Notes: a model not told the origin generated them from the letters alone. Shown: positions 1 to 9,760, numbered from the stretch's first letter. The stretch is DNA of 64,000 bases from Paenibacillus phytohabitans (GCF_013141775.1 NZ_WHOB01000059.1:186001-250000), one strand, 5' to 3'. Translations and numbers: made by a program.

Positions 1-1028
1 ATACTGGCCACTCTGCCCCCGGTAATCGACTTCTCCAGCATCTCCCATGACCATTTCAAGGGTCCGCTTCCGGAATGGGGGCGCTCTGTCATTTTGGCAT
101 AATCGAGCAGCTTGTCACCGCCTTCGATCAACCGGTATAGGAGGGCAATTCCGGCTTCATTATAAGCTTTCGGAATACCCGGCAGCCCTTCCGCCGGATT
201 ACTGACCCCGATGGTTACCGTCAGGTTGGACAAAGAGCGGATCTGCCTGCGGATCAGGTCGCCCAGAGCTCCCGGGGCCGATAAGGAATGCTGCAGCTCA
301 GCTATATTCAGCAAAGCCACGACCTCGGTATCCGACAGCACGAAGCTTATGCCTGTAGCATGGCGGTCAATCATTTCCTGGACCACCTGCTGGATATACA
401 GGAGGAACAGGGAGGCATCGCCCCGCTGATAACGCTCCTTCTCCACCGAATGCTTATCCAGCTTGATCACCATGCAGATGAAGTAGGGATGCCCGAAGGC
501 AAAACCCATCTCCCGCAGCAGCTGCAGGTCGCTGTCTTCTGTTTTGCCCTTCAGCAGACTCTCGATCAGATGACCGGCCACATGCCGCTTCAGCACAGGC
601 TGGACCTGCCACAGTTCTTCCTTACGCGCCGGATGCGCCTTGCGCTCGGCCAGTTCCCGCCCCAATCTCTCCAGCACACGCCCCAGCTCCTGGCGTTCAA
701 CCGGCTTCATCAGATAATCCTTCGCCCCCTGGCGCATCGACTGCTGCACATAAGCGAACTCGTCATAGCCGCTGACCACGACGGTCATCAGATCCTTGAA
801 ACGCCCTCCCGCCATCTGCTGCAGCTGGATTCCGTCCATCCGCGGCATGCGGATATCGGTGAGCAGCACTTCAGGTGACAGCTCGGCCAGCTTGTCAAGC
901 GCATCATAGCCGTCAGTGGCTTCACCGACCACCTCCCAGTTCCCCTCCAGGCTGGTGATCATTTTGCGCAGACCTTTGCGGAAGACAGATTCATCGTCAA
1001 CAATCAGTATTTTAGGCAACTCCGTCAT
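1..1028 (-). CDS. YesN-type response regulator, 3' part outside window
   Basis: Only the first 342 codons are visible; the reading frame stays open to the window edge. The N-terminus is a CheY-like receiver with the acid pocket D11-D12 and the phospho-acceptor D58 in TDIRMPRMDG, followed by the conserved SGYDEF and KDYLMKP segments. The family normally runs to about 500 residues and ends in an AraC-type helix-turn-helix, which would lie beyond position 1. The start ATG overlaps the last 17 bases of the upstream kinase gene, so translation is probably coupled. With that kinase and the adjacent binding protein it should form a sugar-sensing system that controls the GH43 and importer genes upstream. 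The class is secure; the DNA target is inferred. Confidence 0.93.
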   Translation of the reverse strand, partial: MTELPKILIVDDESVFRKGLRKMITSLEGNWEVVGEATDGYDALDKLAELSPEVLLTDIRMPRMDGIQLQQMAGGRFKDLMTVVVSGYDEFAYVQQSMRQGAKDYLMKPVERQELGRVLERLGRELAERKAHPARKEELWQVQPVLKRHVAGHLIESLLKGKTEDSDLQLLREMGFAFGHPYFICMVIKLDKHSVEKERYQRGDASLFLLYIQQVVQEMIDRHATGISFVLSDTEVVALLNIAELQHSLSAPGALGDLIRRQIRSLSNLTVTIGVSNPAEGLPGIPKAYNEAGIALLYRLIEGGDKLLDYAKMTERPHSGSGPLKWSWEMLEKSITGGRVAS

Positions 1029-2856
1029 CCTCCCTTGCTCTGCCCTGATGGGTAATAACCGGCAGCTTGAGCACTGCCTTGAAGCCCTGATAAGGCATAC
1101 TCTCCAGCGAAAGACCATATTCATCGCCATAATGCAGCACAATCCGGCGGTGAACATTCAGCAGACCGTTGCCTGAGCGTCCACCCAGCTCCTTCGTATT
1201 CCGCAGATGGAGCCGGAGTGCCTCAAGCGCTTCCGCATTCATGCCGATGCCGTCATCTTCGATAGTGATTCTAAGCACCTGACTGCTGCTGTCTGCAGTC
1301 AGCGATATGCGGCCCCGGCCAACACCTTTGTCCAGTGCATGATTAATTGCATTCTCCACCAGCGGCTGGATCATCAGCGGGATAACCTCACTGCCGAGCA
1401 GCGAAGGTTCGATAGTCATCGTGAAGCGAATGCGCTCTTCATAGCGCATCTGCTGGATTGTCATATACCCGCTGACATGGTCCAGCTCATCCTGAAGCGT
1501 CACATGCTCTTTGCGCCCGCTGAGGCTGTAGCGCAGCAGCTTGCTGAGATTGTTGGACATCGTAATAATCTCCGGACTGCCCTCAAGCTCGGCGTACATG
1601 CTGATAGAGCCCAGTGTGTTGTACAGAAAATGCGGATTGATCTTGCTCTGCAGCGCGGCAATCTGCGCATCCTTCTCCCGGATCTCTGTCTCATAGAGCA
1701 GATACGCCAGCTCGCTGAGCTTGGCAAGCATGCCGTTAAATGAATGGCCCAGCATTCCTACCTCGTCCGTACCGCTCACCGGAAAAGCCCTGCTGAGATC
1801 ACCGCGCTCGACACTGCGCATCAGCCGGCTCAGCTTGCGCAGAGGCTGGGTGATCCGGTAGGCGATGAACACATACAGCAGCAGGGCCAGGCCTACACAG
1901 ATGATGCCAATAAGAATAATGTATGTGCGCAGAACCTCGGTATCTTTCATCAGACTGGAGACCGGTACAATGCCCACCGTGGTCCAGCCGGTCACTTCAG
2001 AAGTTATGTGGGCCATCAGCAGCCCTTCCCCCTCCGACTTCACATGACTTACCCCTTCACTGGCATTATCCGGAGACAGGGAAGGCGCTGCCTGCGGCAG
2101 TCCATGATCCTTACCGATGACCAGTTTGCCGGAATCATCCGTAATGTACAGCAGCTCCTTGGCGTCCAGCTTTACTTTGGACAGAATCTCACTGATGAAC
2201 TTGGGGTCCACATCAATGACAATGTACCCGAGGGTCACCCCGTCATCGAAGCTGCGCAGCTCCCGCACAATGGAGAAGGCCTGATACACATTTCCGCCGC
2301 TTGAGCTTAAGTCATGTGTGGCAACATACACAGGCTGCCCGTAGTGACCCTTGAACTTGTTCAGCCAGCTGACATTCTCGTCGAGCTTATAGGTTGTCAC
2401 ATACTGGCTCTCCGGCATGACCACATACGAGGCACCGCCGGTGCCGTATAATGAGACACCCAGAATATCTACCCGGCCGTTCAAAAACACCTGAGTGACG
2501 AAGCTGTTAAGTCCGCTGATCTCATCCAGTGTCAGCGGTTCACCGGAGGTGCGCCTGGTTGCGAGATAATCGGTTACTTTTGGATATTGATAGGGCATCA
2601 CGGTCAGCCGGTTCAGCTCATTCATATAGGTGTCGATATTCAGGGTAAGCTGCTTCAGCGTCTGTAGCTGATAATCGCCAACCTTGCGCTCCGTCGTTTC
2701 GGTGAAGCGTGCGAAGGCGAAATAGCCCATCAGCCCCAGCGGCAGCACAATGAATACCACATTGATAAGAATAAGCTTGCGCGCGAGCGCCAGATTCCTG
2801 AACCAGCCGCGAAATGATTTCAACCGCATTCTCCCCTTTGATCCCCTTACAGTCAT
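1012..2856 (-). CDS. YesM-type sensor histidine kinase
   Basis: A 614-residue membrane kinase. A first membrane segment spans about residues 26-48, then comes an extracytoplasmic Cache-like sensing domain, a second membrane segment at about 309-334 and a HAMP linker. The His_kinase domain (PF06580 type) carries the phosphorylated His409 in NPHFLYNTL. The ATPase domain shows the N box ENAINHAL and glycine motifs DDGIGM and GNGLLN. The gene overlaps the upstream binding-protein gene by the four bases ATGA, which points to translational coupling. A second possible start lies nine codons in, after AAGGGGAGA, but its spacing is very short. The partner regulator gene follows with a 17-base overlap. 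The ligand is probably delivered by the adjacent lipoprotein; this is inference from the AraPST/XynDCX arrangement. Confidence 0.95.
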   Translation of the reverse strand: MTVRGSKGRMRLKSFRGWFRNLALARKLILINVVFIVLPLGLMGYFAFARFTETTERKVGDYQLQTLKQLTLNIDTYMNELNRLTVMPYQYPKVTDYLATRRTSGEPLTLDEISGLNSFVTQVFLNGRVDILGVSLYGTGGASYVVMPESQYVTTYKLDENVSWLNKFKGHYGQPVYVATHDLSSSGGNVYQAFSIVRELRSFDDGVTLGYIVIDVDPKFISEILSKVKLDAKELLYITDDSGKLVIGKDHGLPQAAPSLSPDNASEGVSHVKSEGEGLLMAHITSEVTGWTTVGIVPVSSLMKDTEVLRTYIILIGIICVGLALLLYVFIAYRITQPLRKLSRLMRSVERGDLSRAFPVSGTDEVGMLGHSFNGMLAKLSELAYLLYETEIREKDAQIAALQSKINPHFLYNTLGSISMYAELEGSPEIITMSNNLSKLLRYSLSGRKEHVTLQDELDHVSGYMTIQQMRYEERIRFTMTIEPSLLGSEVIPLMIQPLVENAINHALDKGVGRGRISLTADSSSQVLRITIEDDGIGMNAEALEALRLHLRNTKELGGRSGNGLLNVHRRIVLHYGDEYGLSLESMPYQGFKAVLKLPVITHQGRAREDDGVA

Positions 2857-4175
2857 TTCTTCAGCTGAAGGTTAATGCTGTCCACCGCATTTTGCAGAGC
2901 CTGCTCCGGGCTTTGCTCCTTGTAGATCATTTTCTCGAATTGCCGGATGATCTCTTCATTAATAGTCCACTGCTTCACATTTCTCGGCCAATAGGCTACG
3001 GAGTTGGCGGTATTGGCATAATCACTGCGGAATTTCAGTGCAGCATATGCCCCGCTCTCCACGACCTCCCGGGAACTCGGCACATGCCCTGCTTCCGCCC
3101 ACATCACTCCATGCTCCACCGCCCAGCGGGCAAAAACCATAGCAGCATTACGCTTCTCCGCACTCATCTCACTTTTGGCCGGAATAGCCAGCGTATGCGA
3201 ATCTCCCCAGACCGCCGGATGATCATAGATGACCGGAACCGGCACGACGCCCAGCTCCAGGTTCTCATCCTGCTCAAAAGCACCAGTTCCCCACACACCT
3301 GTAATCAGCATAGCCGCCTCACCGTCATAGAACAGCTTGAAGGCATCGTTGATATCCGGCGGAATCAGCTCCTGCTGATACAGGCTGTTCACGAACTCCA
3401 GTGCCTGAAGCGATCCCTTGTTGTTAAAAACAGCCTGCGTACCATCCGGATTGTAAAAGACACCACCGCCCTGCATCTGATTGTATAAGCTCCACCACAG
3501 CCACACGGAATCGATACGTGTGCTGGGCAGAGCCAGCGGAGCCACACCGGGCGGTAACTCCGCCTTCAACTGCTGCAGGAACTCCGTAAACCCCTGCTCT
3601 CCTTTGCCGATCAGCGGTTTGTCCCCGGCATCCAGCAGCCCTGCTTCTTTTAAATACTTCTTATTGTAATAGAGCACTAACGTATGCGTATCCAGGGGTA
3701 CAGCATAATGGGCACCGCCGTAGACCGTGGACTCAGCGATTTTGGCATTGAACTGGCCCCAGTCCAGCCCGGTATCCGCAGCGAGTCCGTCAAGCGGCTC
3801 AATATAACCGTTCTGTACGAATTGCGGCAGATTGGTCGCGTGAATAATGGCTAAATCCGGTGCATTACCGGACAGAATCGCCGTGCGCAGCCGGGAATAA
3901 TAATCATCCAGCCGGGAGTTAATCTGATCGATCCGGATATCCCCGTGCTCCCGGTTGAACTGCTGCACCAGCTCGGTCATGAAAATGTTGTCTCCGCCGC
4001 TGAATGGAGTCCAATACTCCAGAGTTACCGGCTCAGCGGCAGCCTGTGGGGATTCCTCTGCCCCGTCTGTACCGCAGCCGCCCATCACCAGCACCAGAAG
4101 CATAGCCAGCAGCAGAATTGAAAGCGTAATCAATATGTTCCGTTTGTGTCCGCTATAACATCCCGTATCTCTCAT
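2853..4175 (-). CDS. Solute-binding lipoprotein, probably the sensor component of a three-component system
   Basis: A 440-residue family-1 extracellular solute-binding protein with a lipoprotein signal peptide and lipobox VMGGC (lipidated Cys34). I start it at the ATG preceded by GGGGG at nine bases; an upstream in-frame ATG would add nine residues but has a weaker ribosome site. It is clearly paralogous to the binding protein at 8213-9517: both begin with a WxPFSG motif and share a PLD(T/I)H..V.YYNK segment. No permease follows it. Instead it overlaps the kinase gene by four bases. In Geobacillus araPST and xynDCX, a binding protein in this position presents sugar to the kinase. I infer the same role here, with arabino- or xylo-oligosaccharide as a plausible ligand. 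Confidence 0.88.
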   Translation of the reverse strand: MRDTGCYSGHKRNILITLSILLLAMLLVLVMGGCGTDGAEESPQAAAEPVTLEYWTPFSGGDNIFMTELVQQFNREHGDIRIDQINSRLDDYYSRLRTAILSGNAPDLAIIHATNLPQFVQNGYIEPLDGLAADTGLDWGQFNAKIAESTVYGGAHYAVPLDTHTLVLYYNKKYLKEAGLLDAGDKPLIGKGEQGFTEFLQQLKAELPPGVAPLALPSTRIDSVWLWWSLYNQMQGGGVFYNPDGTQAVFNNKGSLQALEFVNSLYQQELIPPDINDAFKLFYDGEAAMLITGVWGTGAFEQDENLELGVVPVPVIYDHPAVWGDSHTLAIPAKSEMSAEKRNAAMVFARWAVEHGVMWAEAGHVPSSREVVESGAYAALKFRSDYANTANSVAYWPRNVKQWTINEEIIRQFEKMIYKEQSPEQALQNAVDSINLQLKK

Positions 4176-4219
4176 ATGGTTAAGCCCCCGTCTTGCTTGC
4201 ATTCTATGAATCTGCCGGC

Positions 4220-6004
4220 TCAGTCAATCTTCTGCCATATATCCATATAATCTATACCGAAGCTGCCTTGTCTGTCAAAAAGAATGATTTCGTTCGCACC
4301 GCTCTGCAATTGCAGCTCCAGCTCCATGAAGGATAATTGGTTTCGTTCCTGAGATTCCAGAGTCGATACGATCGTAGAATCCCCGTTCACCGCCACCTCC
4401 AGCTTCGCGTCCGGCGAAGCATTAAGAACAGCTACGGAGATGGTGTAGGCCCCGCTTCGCGGAACATGAATATTGCTAAAGCGCAGCGCTGCATCGCTTC
4501 CGCTGAGGTTTGCCGCTGCCCCGCCTGAGGCATACGGGTTATCCTCCGCATCAGCATCCCCCTCCATCGCCTGGGCTTCACCTTCATACCGGGGAATTTC
4601 TATGGCCTTCAGTTCAGCTGCGCTTCCCTCCGGCAGCTCAAAGGCTACTGTATTCATCCCGGCTGTGAACGGTAAGCTCAGATAGGCGTACCCGGTTTGT
4701 CCCTCTTCGGAAGGCGGCAGCGGCAGCTGAAGCTTTGACGGTGTTCCAGCATTCACTGAAACTGCCGCCTCCGCCGGTTCTCCACCCGGATTCACATAAT
4801 GCACCAGCACCGGGGTATCGCTATTCACCGTGGACGGCAGGGACGGGAACTCCAGCCGGTTCCCGCTGCGGATGGCATTCTCAGCCTGGAATACTCCCAT
4901 TCCAGCGTGAACCTCAAGCGCCGTGCTCAGCGCCAGCGGCTTCCCGAACACAGGTTGGCCGCCATCGTCCCAGTTGACCGGCTGGGCCCGTGCTTTGCGG
5001 TTGTTCCAGCCGTCCGCCGCTCCAGTAGTCGCGTGATAGACAATCCACTGCTCGCTGCCATCTGGCGATACTGTGAACGAATTATGCCCCGGCCCGTACA
5101 CTCCGGCGGCTTCATCCATCGCCAGCAGCGGCTGCTGCGATTTGCTCCAGCTTGCTGCTTCCAGCGGATTCCCGCCTGACTTCAAAGCGAGCAGTCCAAG
5201 ACTATAATATGGAGTCCAGCTGCCCGCGCCGGAATAGACAATGAAGACGCGGCCGTCCTGATGAAGGACCGACTGGCCTTCATTGATGTATGGCGGACCT
5301 CCGGCTTGTTCCCATGGCAGCAGCGGTTCGCTCAGCAGCACCCTCGGTCCGCTGATCGTCAGCGGATCACTCATTGGTGCAATATAGGTGTTCTGCGCAG
5401 CGTTCACCTCGCCTTCCCAGCCGGACCAGACGAAATACAGTTCCCCGTCCACCTCCATCGCCAGCCCGTCGATCGCCCACTTATTACTGCTGTCAGTTAC
5501 TTGGCCCTTGAAGGTATAATCGCCCAGCGGATCACCGCTGTCACCCTGCAGCACATACATCCGGTGATTCTCATTCATTCCATTATCCGCAGCAAAATAG
5601 ATATACCAGCTGCCCCGGATGTACTGGAGCTCGGGTGCCCAGAGATTCGCCGAATAAGCAGTCTCCGCTGGCGGATACCACACCACTTTCCGCTCAGCCT
5701 GACGGAAATCCAGGGTACGGGACTTCATCACCATAATATCCGTTCCGTTATGGGTGAAGGTCATGTAATAATATCCATCCTTGTAGATCACACTCGGATC
5801 CGGAGTATCAATCTCAGCAAGCGTGTTCTTGAACGTCCCGCCATGCCCGTTATAGACTTCATCTGTCCCGCTATTATTGTGCTGCAGCACTAAATAAGCA
5901 CCTCCCGCCAGTATAAGTAACAGAACCGCCGCAAGGGAGTAGATTATTCTACGTGATTTCTTACCTGTCCATGCCTTGTGCGGTTTCGCTGATTTCAATT
6001 CCAT
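4220..6004 (-). CDS. GH43 glycoside hydrolase with C-terminal carbohydrate-binding module, membrane anchored
   Basis: A 594-residue protein. An N-terminal hydrophobic segment (about residues 20-41) after a basic leader acts as anchor or signal peptide. The five-bladed GH43 propeller follows, with the expected acidic triad: Asp69 in DTPDPSVI, Asp179 in WAIDGLAM and Glu242 in INEGQSV. Family members act as arabinofuranosidases, arabinanases or xylosidases. From about residue 375 a beta-sandwich resembling CBM6/CBM35 begins and ends in GIDYMDIW. GGAGGG precedes the start ATG. The gene lies between the importer and the sensing binding protein, so it probably trims arabinose- or xylose-containing oligosaccharides at the cell surface. 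The exact linkage cannot be read from sequence. Confidence 0.9.
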   Translation of the reverse strand: MELKSAKPHKAWTGKKSRRIIYSLAAVLLLILAGGAYLVLQHNNSGTDEVYNGHGGTFKNTLAEIDTPDPSVIYKDGYYYMTFTHNGTDIMVMKSRTLDFRQAERKVVWYPPAETAYSANLWAPELQYIRGSWYIYFAADNGMNENHRMYVLQGDSGDPLGDYTFKGQVTDSSNKWAIDGLAMEVDGELYFVWSGWEGEVNAAQNTYIAPMSDPLTISGPRVLLSEPLLPWEQAGGPPYINEGQSVLHQDGRVFIVYSGAGSWTPYYSLGLLALKSGGNPLEAASWSKSQQPLLAMDEAAGVYGPGHNSFTVSPDGSEQWIVYHATTGAADGWNNRKARAQPVNWDDGGQPVFGKPLALSTALEVHAGMGVFQAENAIRSGNRLEFPSLPSTVNSDTPVLVHYVNPGGEPAEAAVSVNAGTPSKLQLPLPPSEEGQTGYAYLSLPFTAGMNTVAFELPEGSAAELKAIEIPRYEGEAQAMEGDADAEDNPYASGGAAANLSGSDAALRFSNIHVPRSGAYTISVAVLNASPDAKLEVAVNGDSTIVSTLESQERNQLSFMELELQLQSGANEIILFDRQGSFGIDYMDIWQKID

Positions 6005-6224
6005 CTGCTTCCCTCCAAGGGTTATGGAACAGTTTTATATAAGATGTACAATAGAAATTAACAAAAAGCAGGTAGGAACGAATGGGGAATTTGGAACTAT
6101 ATATTAAGCACAAAAGAAACTAACGAAAAGCAAAAAGAAGCGAAGGGGAAATTTGGAACTGTAGGAGCGGTAGCGACCGCCTTTGTCACCGGATTTCCAC
6201 CGCGAAAAAGCGGTTCTAATCAAG

Positions 6225-6345
6225 AAATCTGGGGACAACAGCGGCCGGAAGTCCAAATGTTCACCGTAGTGACGAATATGCTTCAAGTTCAAATCTTAAG
6301 TGCGGCCGGAAGTCCAAATATCTACCGTAGTGACGCCTGAGCTTT
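6225..6345. repeat. Direct repeat pair of about 61-bp spacing in the 6005-6391 spacer
   Basis: The 387-base spacer between the GH43 gene and the permease holds no convincing gene. Two copies of a block starting GCGGCCGGAAGTCCAAAT and ending ACCGTAGTGACG begin at 6241 and 6302, each preceded by AAATCT. Just upstream (6165-6215) are short hairpin-forming stretches, GCGGT-AGCG-ACCGC and CCGC-N6-GCGG. The segment GATTTCCACCGC recurs on the opposite strand near 11915. This looks like a REP-type dispersed intergenic element. The 62-codon frame through it on the minus strand looks like a by-product of the repeat. Confidence 0.6.
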
Positions 6346-6391
6346 ATGTTAATTTATGAAGTACAGCTTATATCTCCTGTTCTATCACCCG

Positions 6392-7225
6392 TTATTTCAC
6401 ACCCGAGCTCGTAATCGCCTTAACGAATGACTTCTGGCCGACAATGAAGATAATCAGTACCGGGAGCGCCGCGATAGTGGTCATGGCCATTAATTTACCA
6501 TAACTCTGGGTGTAGCTTCCGGTGGCCATCATGGCAATCCCTGCGGTGATCGTCCGCATCTCCGGCGAGGTGGTTGCATACAGCGGCCAGACAAAGTCAT
6601 TATAGATTCCCATGAAGGTGAAAATCCCCAGCGTCATCATGATCGACACTGCGGAAGGAAGCAGGATCTTAGCATACAGATTCCATTTGTTCACCCCGTC
6701 GATCCGTGCCGCCTCTTCGATTTCTTTCGGGAAGGAGACAAAAAACTGATACAGCAGGAACACGCCGAATGCCCCGGCTGTAGCCGGCAGAATCAGCGCT
6801 TGATACGTGTTGATCAGCCCCAGTGTATTGAACTCAATATACATCGGCAGAAAGGTCAGCAAGCTGGGGATCATCAGCGAGGCAATGAACATGGACAGCA
6901 GCGTACGGCGCAGCGGCAGATCCGGCAGCCGGGCCAGGGCAAACGCCGCCATCGAATCAATCAGCAGCACGATAGCTGTGCCCGCAATCCCTACTGACAG
7001 GGAATTGATGATCCAGCGCAGAATCGGTGTATTCATCAGCTCCCCGCTCAGCCCCTGAACAAAATTATCAAGGGTGGGCTTCTGCGGGAAGAAGTTCATC
7101 CGCCCGGAGAGGGCTTCGAAGTCATTTTTGAACGCAGTGGACAGCATCCACACGAGCGGCAGCAGCACGAACAGTGCAATCAGAATGGCCAGCAGCAGCA
7201 GGCCGGTTTTTTTGGCTTTTCCCAT
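6392..7225 (-). CDS. Carbohydrate ABC transporter permease, MalG type (CUT1)
   Basis: A 277-residue inner permease with about six hydrophobic segments. The EAA loop EEAARIDGVNKWNLYAKI contacts the ATPase. It belongs to the MalG-like half of CUT1 importers. Its ATG directly abuts the stop of the preceding permease gene (TAAATG), with GGAGAAGG as ribosome site inside that gene's end. It should pair with the permease at 7226-8134 and the binding protein at 8213-9517 to import an oligosaccharide. No ATPase gene is present. In Bacillus such systems share the general ATPase MsmX, and the same is likely here. Confidence 0.95.
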   Translation of the reverse strand: MGKAKKTGLLLLAILIALFVLLPLVWMLSTAFKNDFEALSGRMNFFPQKPTLDNFVQGLSGELMNTPILRWIINSLSVGIAGTAIVLLIDSMAAFALARLPDLPLRRTLLSMFIASLMIPSLLTFLPMYIEFNTLGLINTYQALILPATAGAFGVFLLYQFFVSFPKEIEEAARIDGVNKWNLYAKILLPSAVSIMMTLGIFTFMGIYNDFVWPLYATTSPEMRTITAGIAMMATGSYTQSYGKLMAMTTIAALPVLIIFIVGQKSFVKAITSSGVK

Positions 7226-8134
7226 TTATACCTTCTCCTTCCGGTTCGTAAGACGGAACTGCACGATGGACACCATCATGATCAGCAGCGCCATCAGAAT
7301 CGCCATCGCGGAAGCTGAGCCGATATCCTTGCGCACGAATGCCTGGTCAAGCACATTGATCAGCAGCACCTTGGTGGTGTCTCCCGGCCCTCCGCGTGTC
7401 AGCAGAAACGGCTGGGCATAAATGTTGAAGGACGCGATCGTTGAGGTAATCATCACGAACAGCATCACCGGGCGGATCGAAGGCAGTGTAATCGACACAA
7501 ACCTGCTCCACGCGCCCGCCCCGTCAATAGCAGCAGCCTCGTAATAATCTTCAGGCACTTCGTTGAGCGCATTCACAAAAATAATCATATTGAACCCGAT
7601 CGTCCACCAGAGCGTCGTGAGCACCAGCGCAATCCACACCCAAGGCGTAGCCGTCAGCCACGGGATCCCCGTCAGGCCCAGCTTTTGCAGCAGACTGTTA
7701 ATGAATCCGGCATTGGTATCGAACATCATCAGCCAGATCACGGCCATAACCGAAGCCGACAAGGCATAAGGCAGGAAATAGAACGTCCGGAATAACCCCC
7801 GGAGCTTCGCCGGCAGTGCATTGACCAGCATCGCCATTCCCAGCCCCACAACGATCAGCAGCGGCACGGAGTACAGGACAAACTGGAAAGTCGTCCACAG
7901 CCCGCGGAAGAAGATACTGTTCTCATAAGTCCCCGGGGTAAATATCGTTATATAATTCCGCAGTCCCACAAAGGGATGCGCGGCAGACAGCAGCTCGAAG
8001 TCCTGCAGGCTGATCACAACACCGTACAGGATCGGAAACAGCAGAAACAATCCGAAGGCTGCAAGGTAGGGCAGTATGAACAGAAATGAGGTGAAGCGGG
8101 AAGTCCATGTGCTTTTCAAAAGAGATTCCTCCAT
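7226..8134 (-). CDS. Carbohydrate ABC transporter permease, MalF type (CUT1)
   Basis: A 302-residue permease with six predicted membrane segments and the EAA loop YEAAAIDGAGAWSRFVSI. It forms the heterodimer with the MalG-type permease that abuts it downstream. The annotated ATG has a ribosome site too close to it (AAGGA). A TTG five codons later has GGAGG at eight bases and is an alternative start. The gene is separated from the binding-protein gene by 78 bases containing a strong hairpin, so permease mRNA is probably less abundant than binding-protein mRNA. Confidence 0.94.
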   Translation of the reverse strand: MEESLLKSTWTSRFTSFLFILPYLAAFGLFLLFPILYGVVISLQDFELLSAAHPFVGLRNYITIFTPGTYENSIFFRGLWTTFQFVLYSVPLLIVVGLGMAMLVNALPAKLRGLFRTFYFLPYALSASVMAVIWLMMFDTNAGFINSLLQKLGLTGIPWLTATPWVWIALVLTTLWWTIGFNMIIFVNALNEVPEDYYEAAAIDGAGAWSRFVSITLPSIRPVMLFVMITSTIASFNIYAQPFLLTRGGPGDTTKVLLINVLDQAFVRKDIGSASAMAILMALLIMMVSIVQFRLTNRKEKV

Positions 8135-8148
8135 TCCTTCGTATAAAG

Positions 8149-8181
8149 AAAAGCGGGAAGCTATTCCGCGCTCCCGCTTTT
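8149..8181 (-). terminator. Attenuating hairpin between binding-protein and permease genes
   Basis: A perfect 10-bp stem (AAAAGCGGGA at 8149-8158 with TCCCGCTTTT at 8172-8181). On the minus-strand transcript it is followed by CTTT, so it is a weak intrinsic terminator or 3'-end stabiliser. Such structures after binding-protein genes commonly raise the ratio of binding protein to permease. Confidence 0.7.
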
Positions 8182-8212
8182 GCTTACCGAAAAGTTCACT
8201 TCGTCATGAGTG

Positions 8213-9517
8213 CTATTTCATCGCCTGACGGGATTTGGCTACAGCATCATCCATGGCCTGCTGTGGTGATTTTTTGCCGAGAATGGCATTGCTCAGCTCG
8301 CTCCACACCGGCTCGACGATGGTGCCCCAGTTCAGCACATTCGGTGCAAACTGTACGGAGGAGAAGCTCTGGGATACGGTACTCTGGAACTCCATAGCTT
8401 TGAATTCTGCACTGTCCATAACAGTTTTGGAAGCTACCGCCTGACCGGATTCGGCCCAGTCCAGCGAGTTGCCGGAGACATATTTCAGGAAATCACCGAT
8501 GCCGGCCAGCGTATTGCTGTCTGTCACAGCCTTCGGAACCACAAAGCCGTGGGAGCCTGCATAAATAGCCTGCTTCGCTTTGCCGATCTGCGGCATAACG
8601 GCTACGCCATAATTGAGTCCGGCTTCATCAAACTGCGACTTCATCCACGGTCCGTTGAACTGGATCGCATTCTTGCCCTGGAGGAACAGCGTATTCTCGC
8701 CGTCCTGCTGCACATTGGCCGGGGAGATGCCCTTGTCGACCATATCGCGCAGCCACTGTACCATTTCTACAGCTTCCGGGGAATTGTAAGCTACGTCTGT
8801 TCCGTTCCACAGCTCTCCGCCATTCTGCCAGACAAGCGACGGGAAGATGAACTGCTGCGGCCAAAGGGTAGGCACTACATATCCGTAGACTCCTTTGGAT
8901 TTATCCGTCAGCTTCTCCACGGCCGCGTCGAATTCAGCACGGTTTGTTGGCGGTGCGGTGACCCCTGCTTTCTCGAACAGATCCTTGTTGTAGTACATCA
9001 CCACCGGGTGGATGTCGAGCGGAATGGTGTACAGCTTGCTGTCGATGGTGGCGTACTTCACCGGGGCTTCGGCAAAATCAGCAGAATTAATTCCGGCAGT
9101 TGCCGCCAGCTCATCCACAGGCTGCAGCTGATCCTTGCTCTGGTAGGTCGGCACCTGATCCACGTGCATAATCATCAGGTCCGGCCGTTCCTTGCCGGTA
9201 CTGAGCGCTACATCCAGCTGCTTGTAATACTCACCATTCGGCTGGATCACGAAATTCACTTTGTATTTATCCTGGGAGCTGTTGTATTTATCTACGATCT
9301 TCTTCATGAACGGGCCATCCGAGCCGGAGAACGGTGACCAGAACAGAAGCTCTGTTTTCTTGCCGCTGCTGCTGCCTTCTCCCTGCGTCTCCTTGCCGCT
9401 GTTACCGGCATTTGCGCTGTTGTTCTTCGCATTGTTCCCGCCGCAGGCGGCTACTACCATTGCCAGCATCATAACCATCAGTAATAGTGATGTTACTTTT
9501 TGCATGGATCGTTTCAT
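8213..9517 (-). CDS. Sugar-binding lipoprotein of CUT1 ABC importer
   Basis: A 434-residue family-1 extracellular solute-binding protein. The signal peptide ends in lipobox VVAAC (lipidated Cys25), followed by a Gly/Asn/Ser-rich tether. The mature part begins LLFWSPFSGSDGPF. The ATG is preceded by GGGGAG at seven bases. It is the first gene of the importer cluster and should capture the oligosaccharide for the permeases at 6392-8134. It is paralogous to the sensor-like lipoprotein at 2853-4175, so one locus carries two binding proteins but only one permease pair. The ligand is unknown; the nearby GH43 suggests arabinan- or xylan-derived oligosaccharides. Confidence 0.94.
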   Translation of the reverse strand: MKRSMQKVTSLLLMVMMLAMVVAACGGNNAKNNSANAGNSGKETQGEGSSSGKKTELLFWSPFSGSDGPFMKKIVDKYNSSQDKYKVNFVIQPNGEYYKQLDVALSTGKERPDLMIMHVDQVPTYQSKDQLQPVDELAATAGINSADFAEAPVKYATIDSKLYTIPLDIHPVVMYYNKDLFEKAGVTAPPTNRAEFDAAVEKLTDKSKGVYGYVVPTLWPQQFIFPSLVWQNGGELWNGTDVAYNSPEAVEMVQWLRDMVDKGISPANVQQDGENTLFLQGKNAIQFNGPWMKSQFDEAGLNYGVAVMPQIGKAKQAIYAGSHGFVVPKAVTDSNTLAGIGDFLKYVSGNSLDWAESGQAVASKTVMDSAEFKAMEFQSTVSQSFSSVQFAPNVLNWGTIVEPVWSELSNAILGKKSPQQAMDDAVAKSRQAMK

Positions 9518-9760
9518 CTGTGTACTCCCCTTTTATCGGTGATTCAAAGACGACTGCTCTTTGATGTCTTTATGTTACCGCCCCGGGGGATCGCAAAAAA
9601 TGTCCTCAGTCTAGGTTCAATGGACATATTTACAGATTGGCGGGCACGCTGCCGGGGTCTAACGTATGAATTCAACGCTCATGGGCTCCGAATCCAACGG
9701 CGGCTCCCGGAGAATAAAATCGCCCTGAGGGCGATCAAGCAGCACAATTCCTCCACCCTA

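Noticed and set aside
6104..6292. Minus-strand 62-codon frame between GH43 and permease
   Set aside because: It consists of the REP-like element and lacks a ribosome site.
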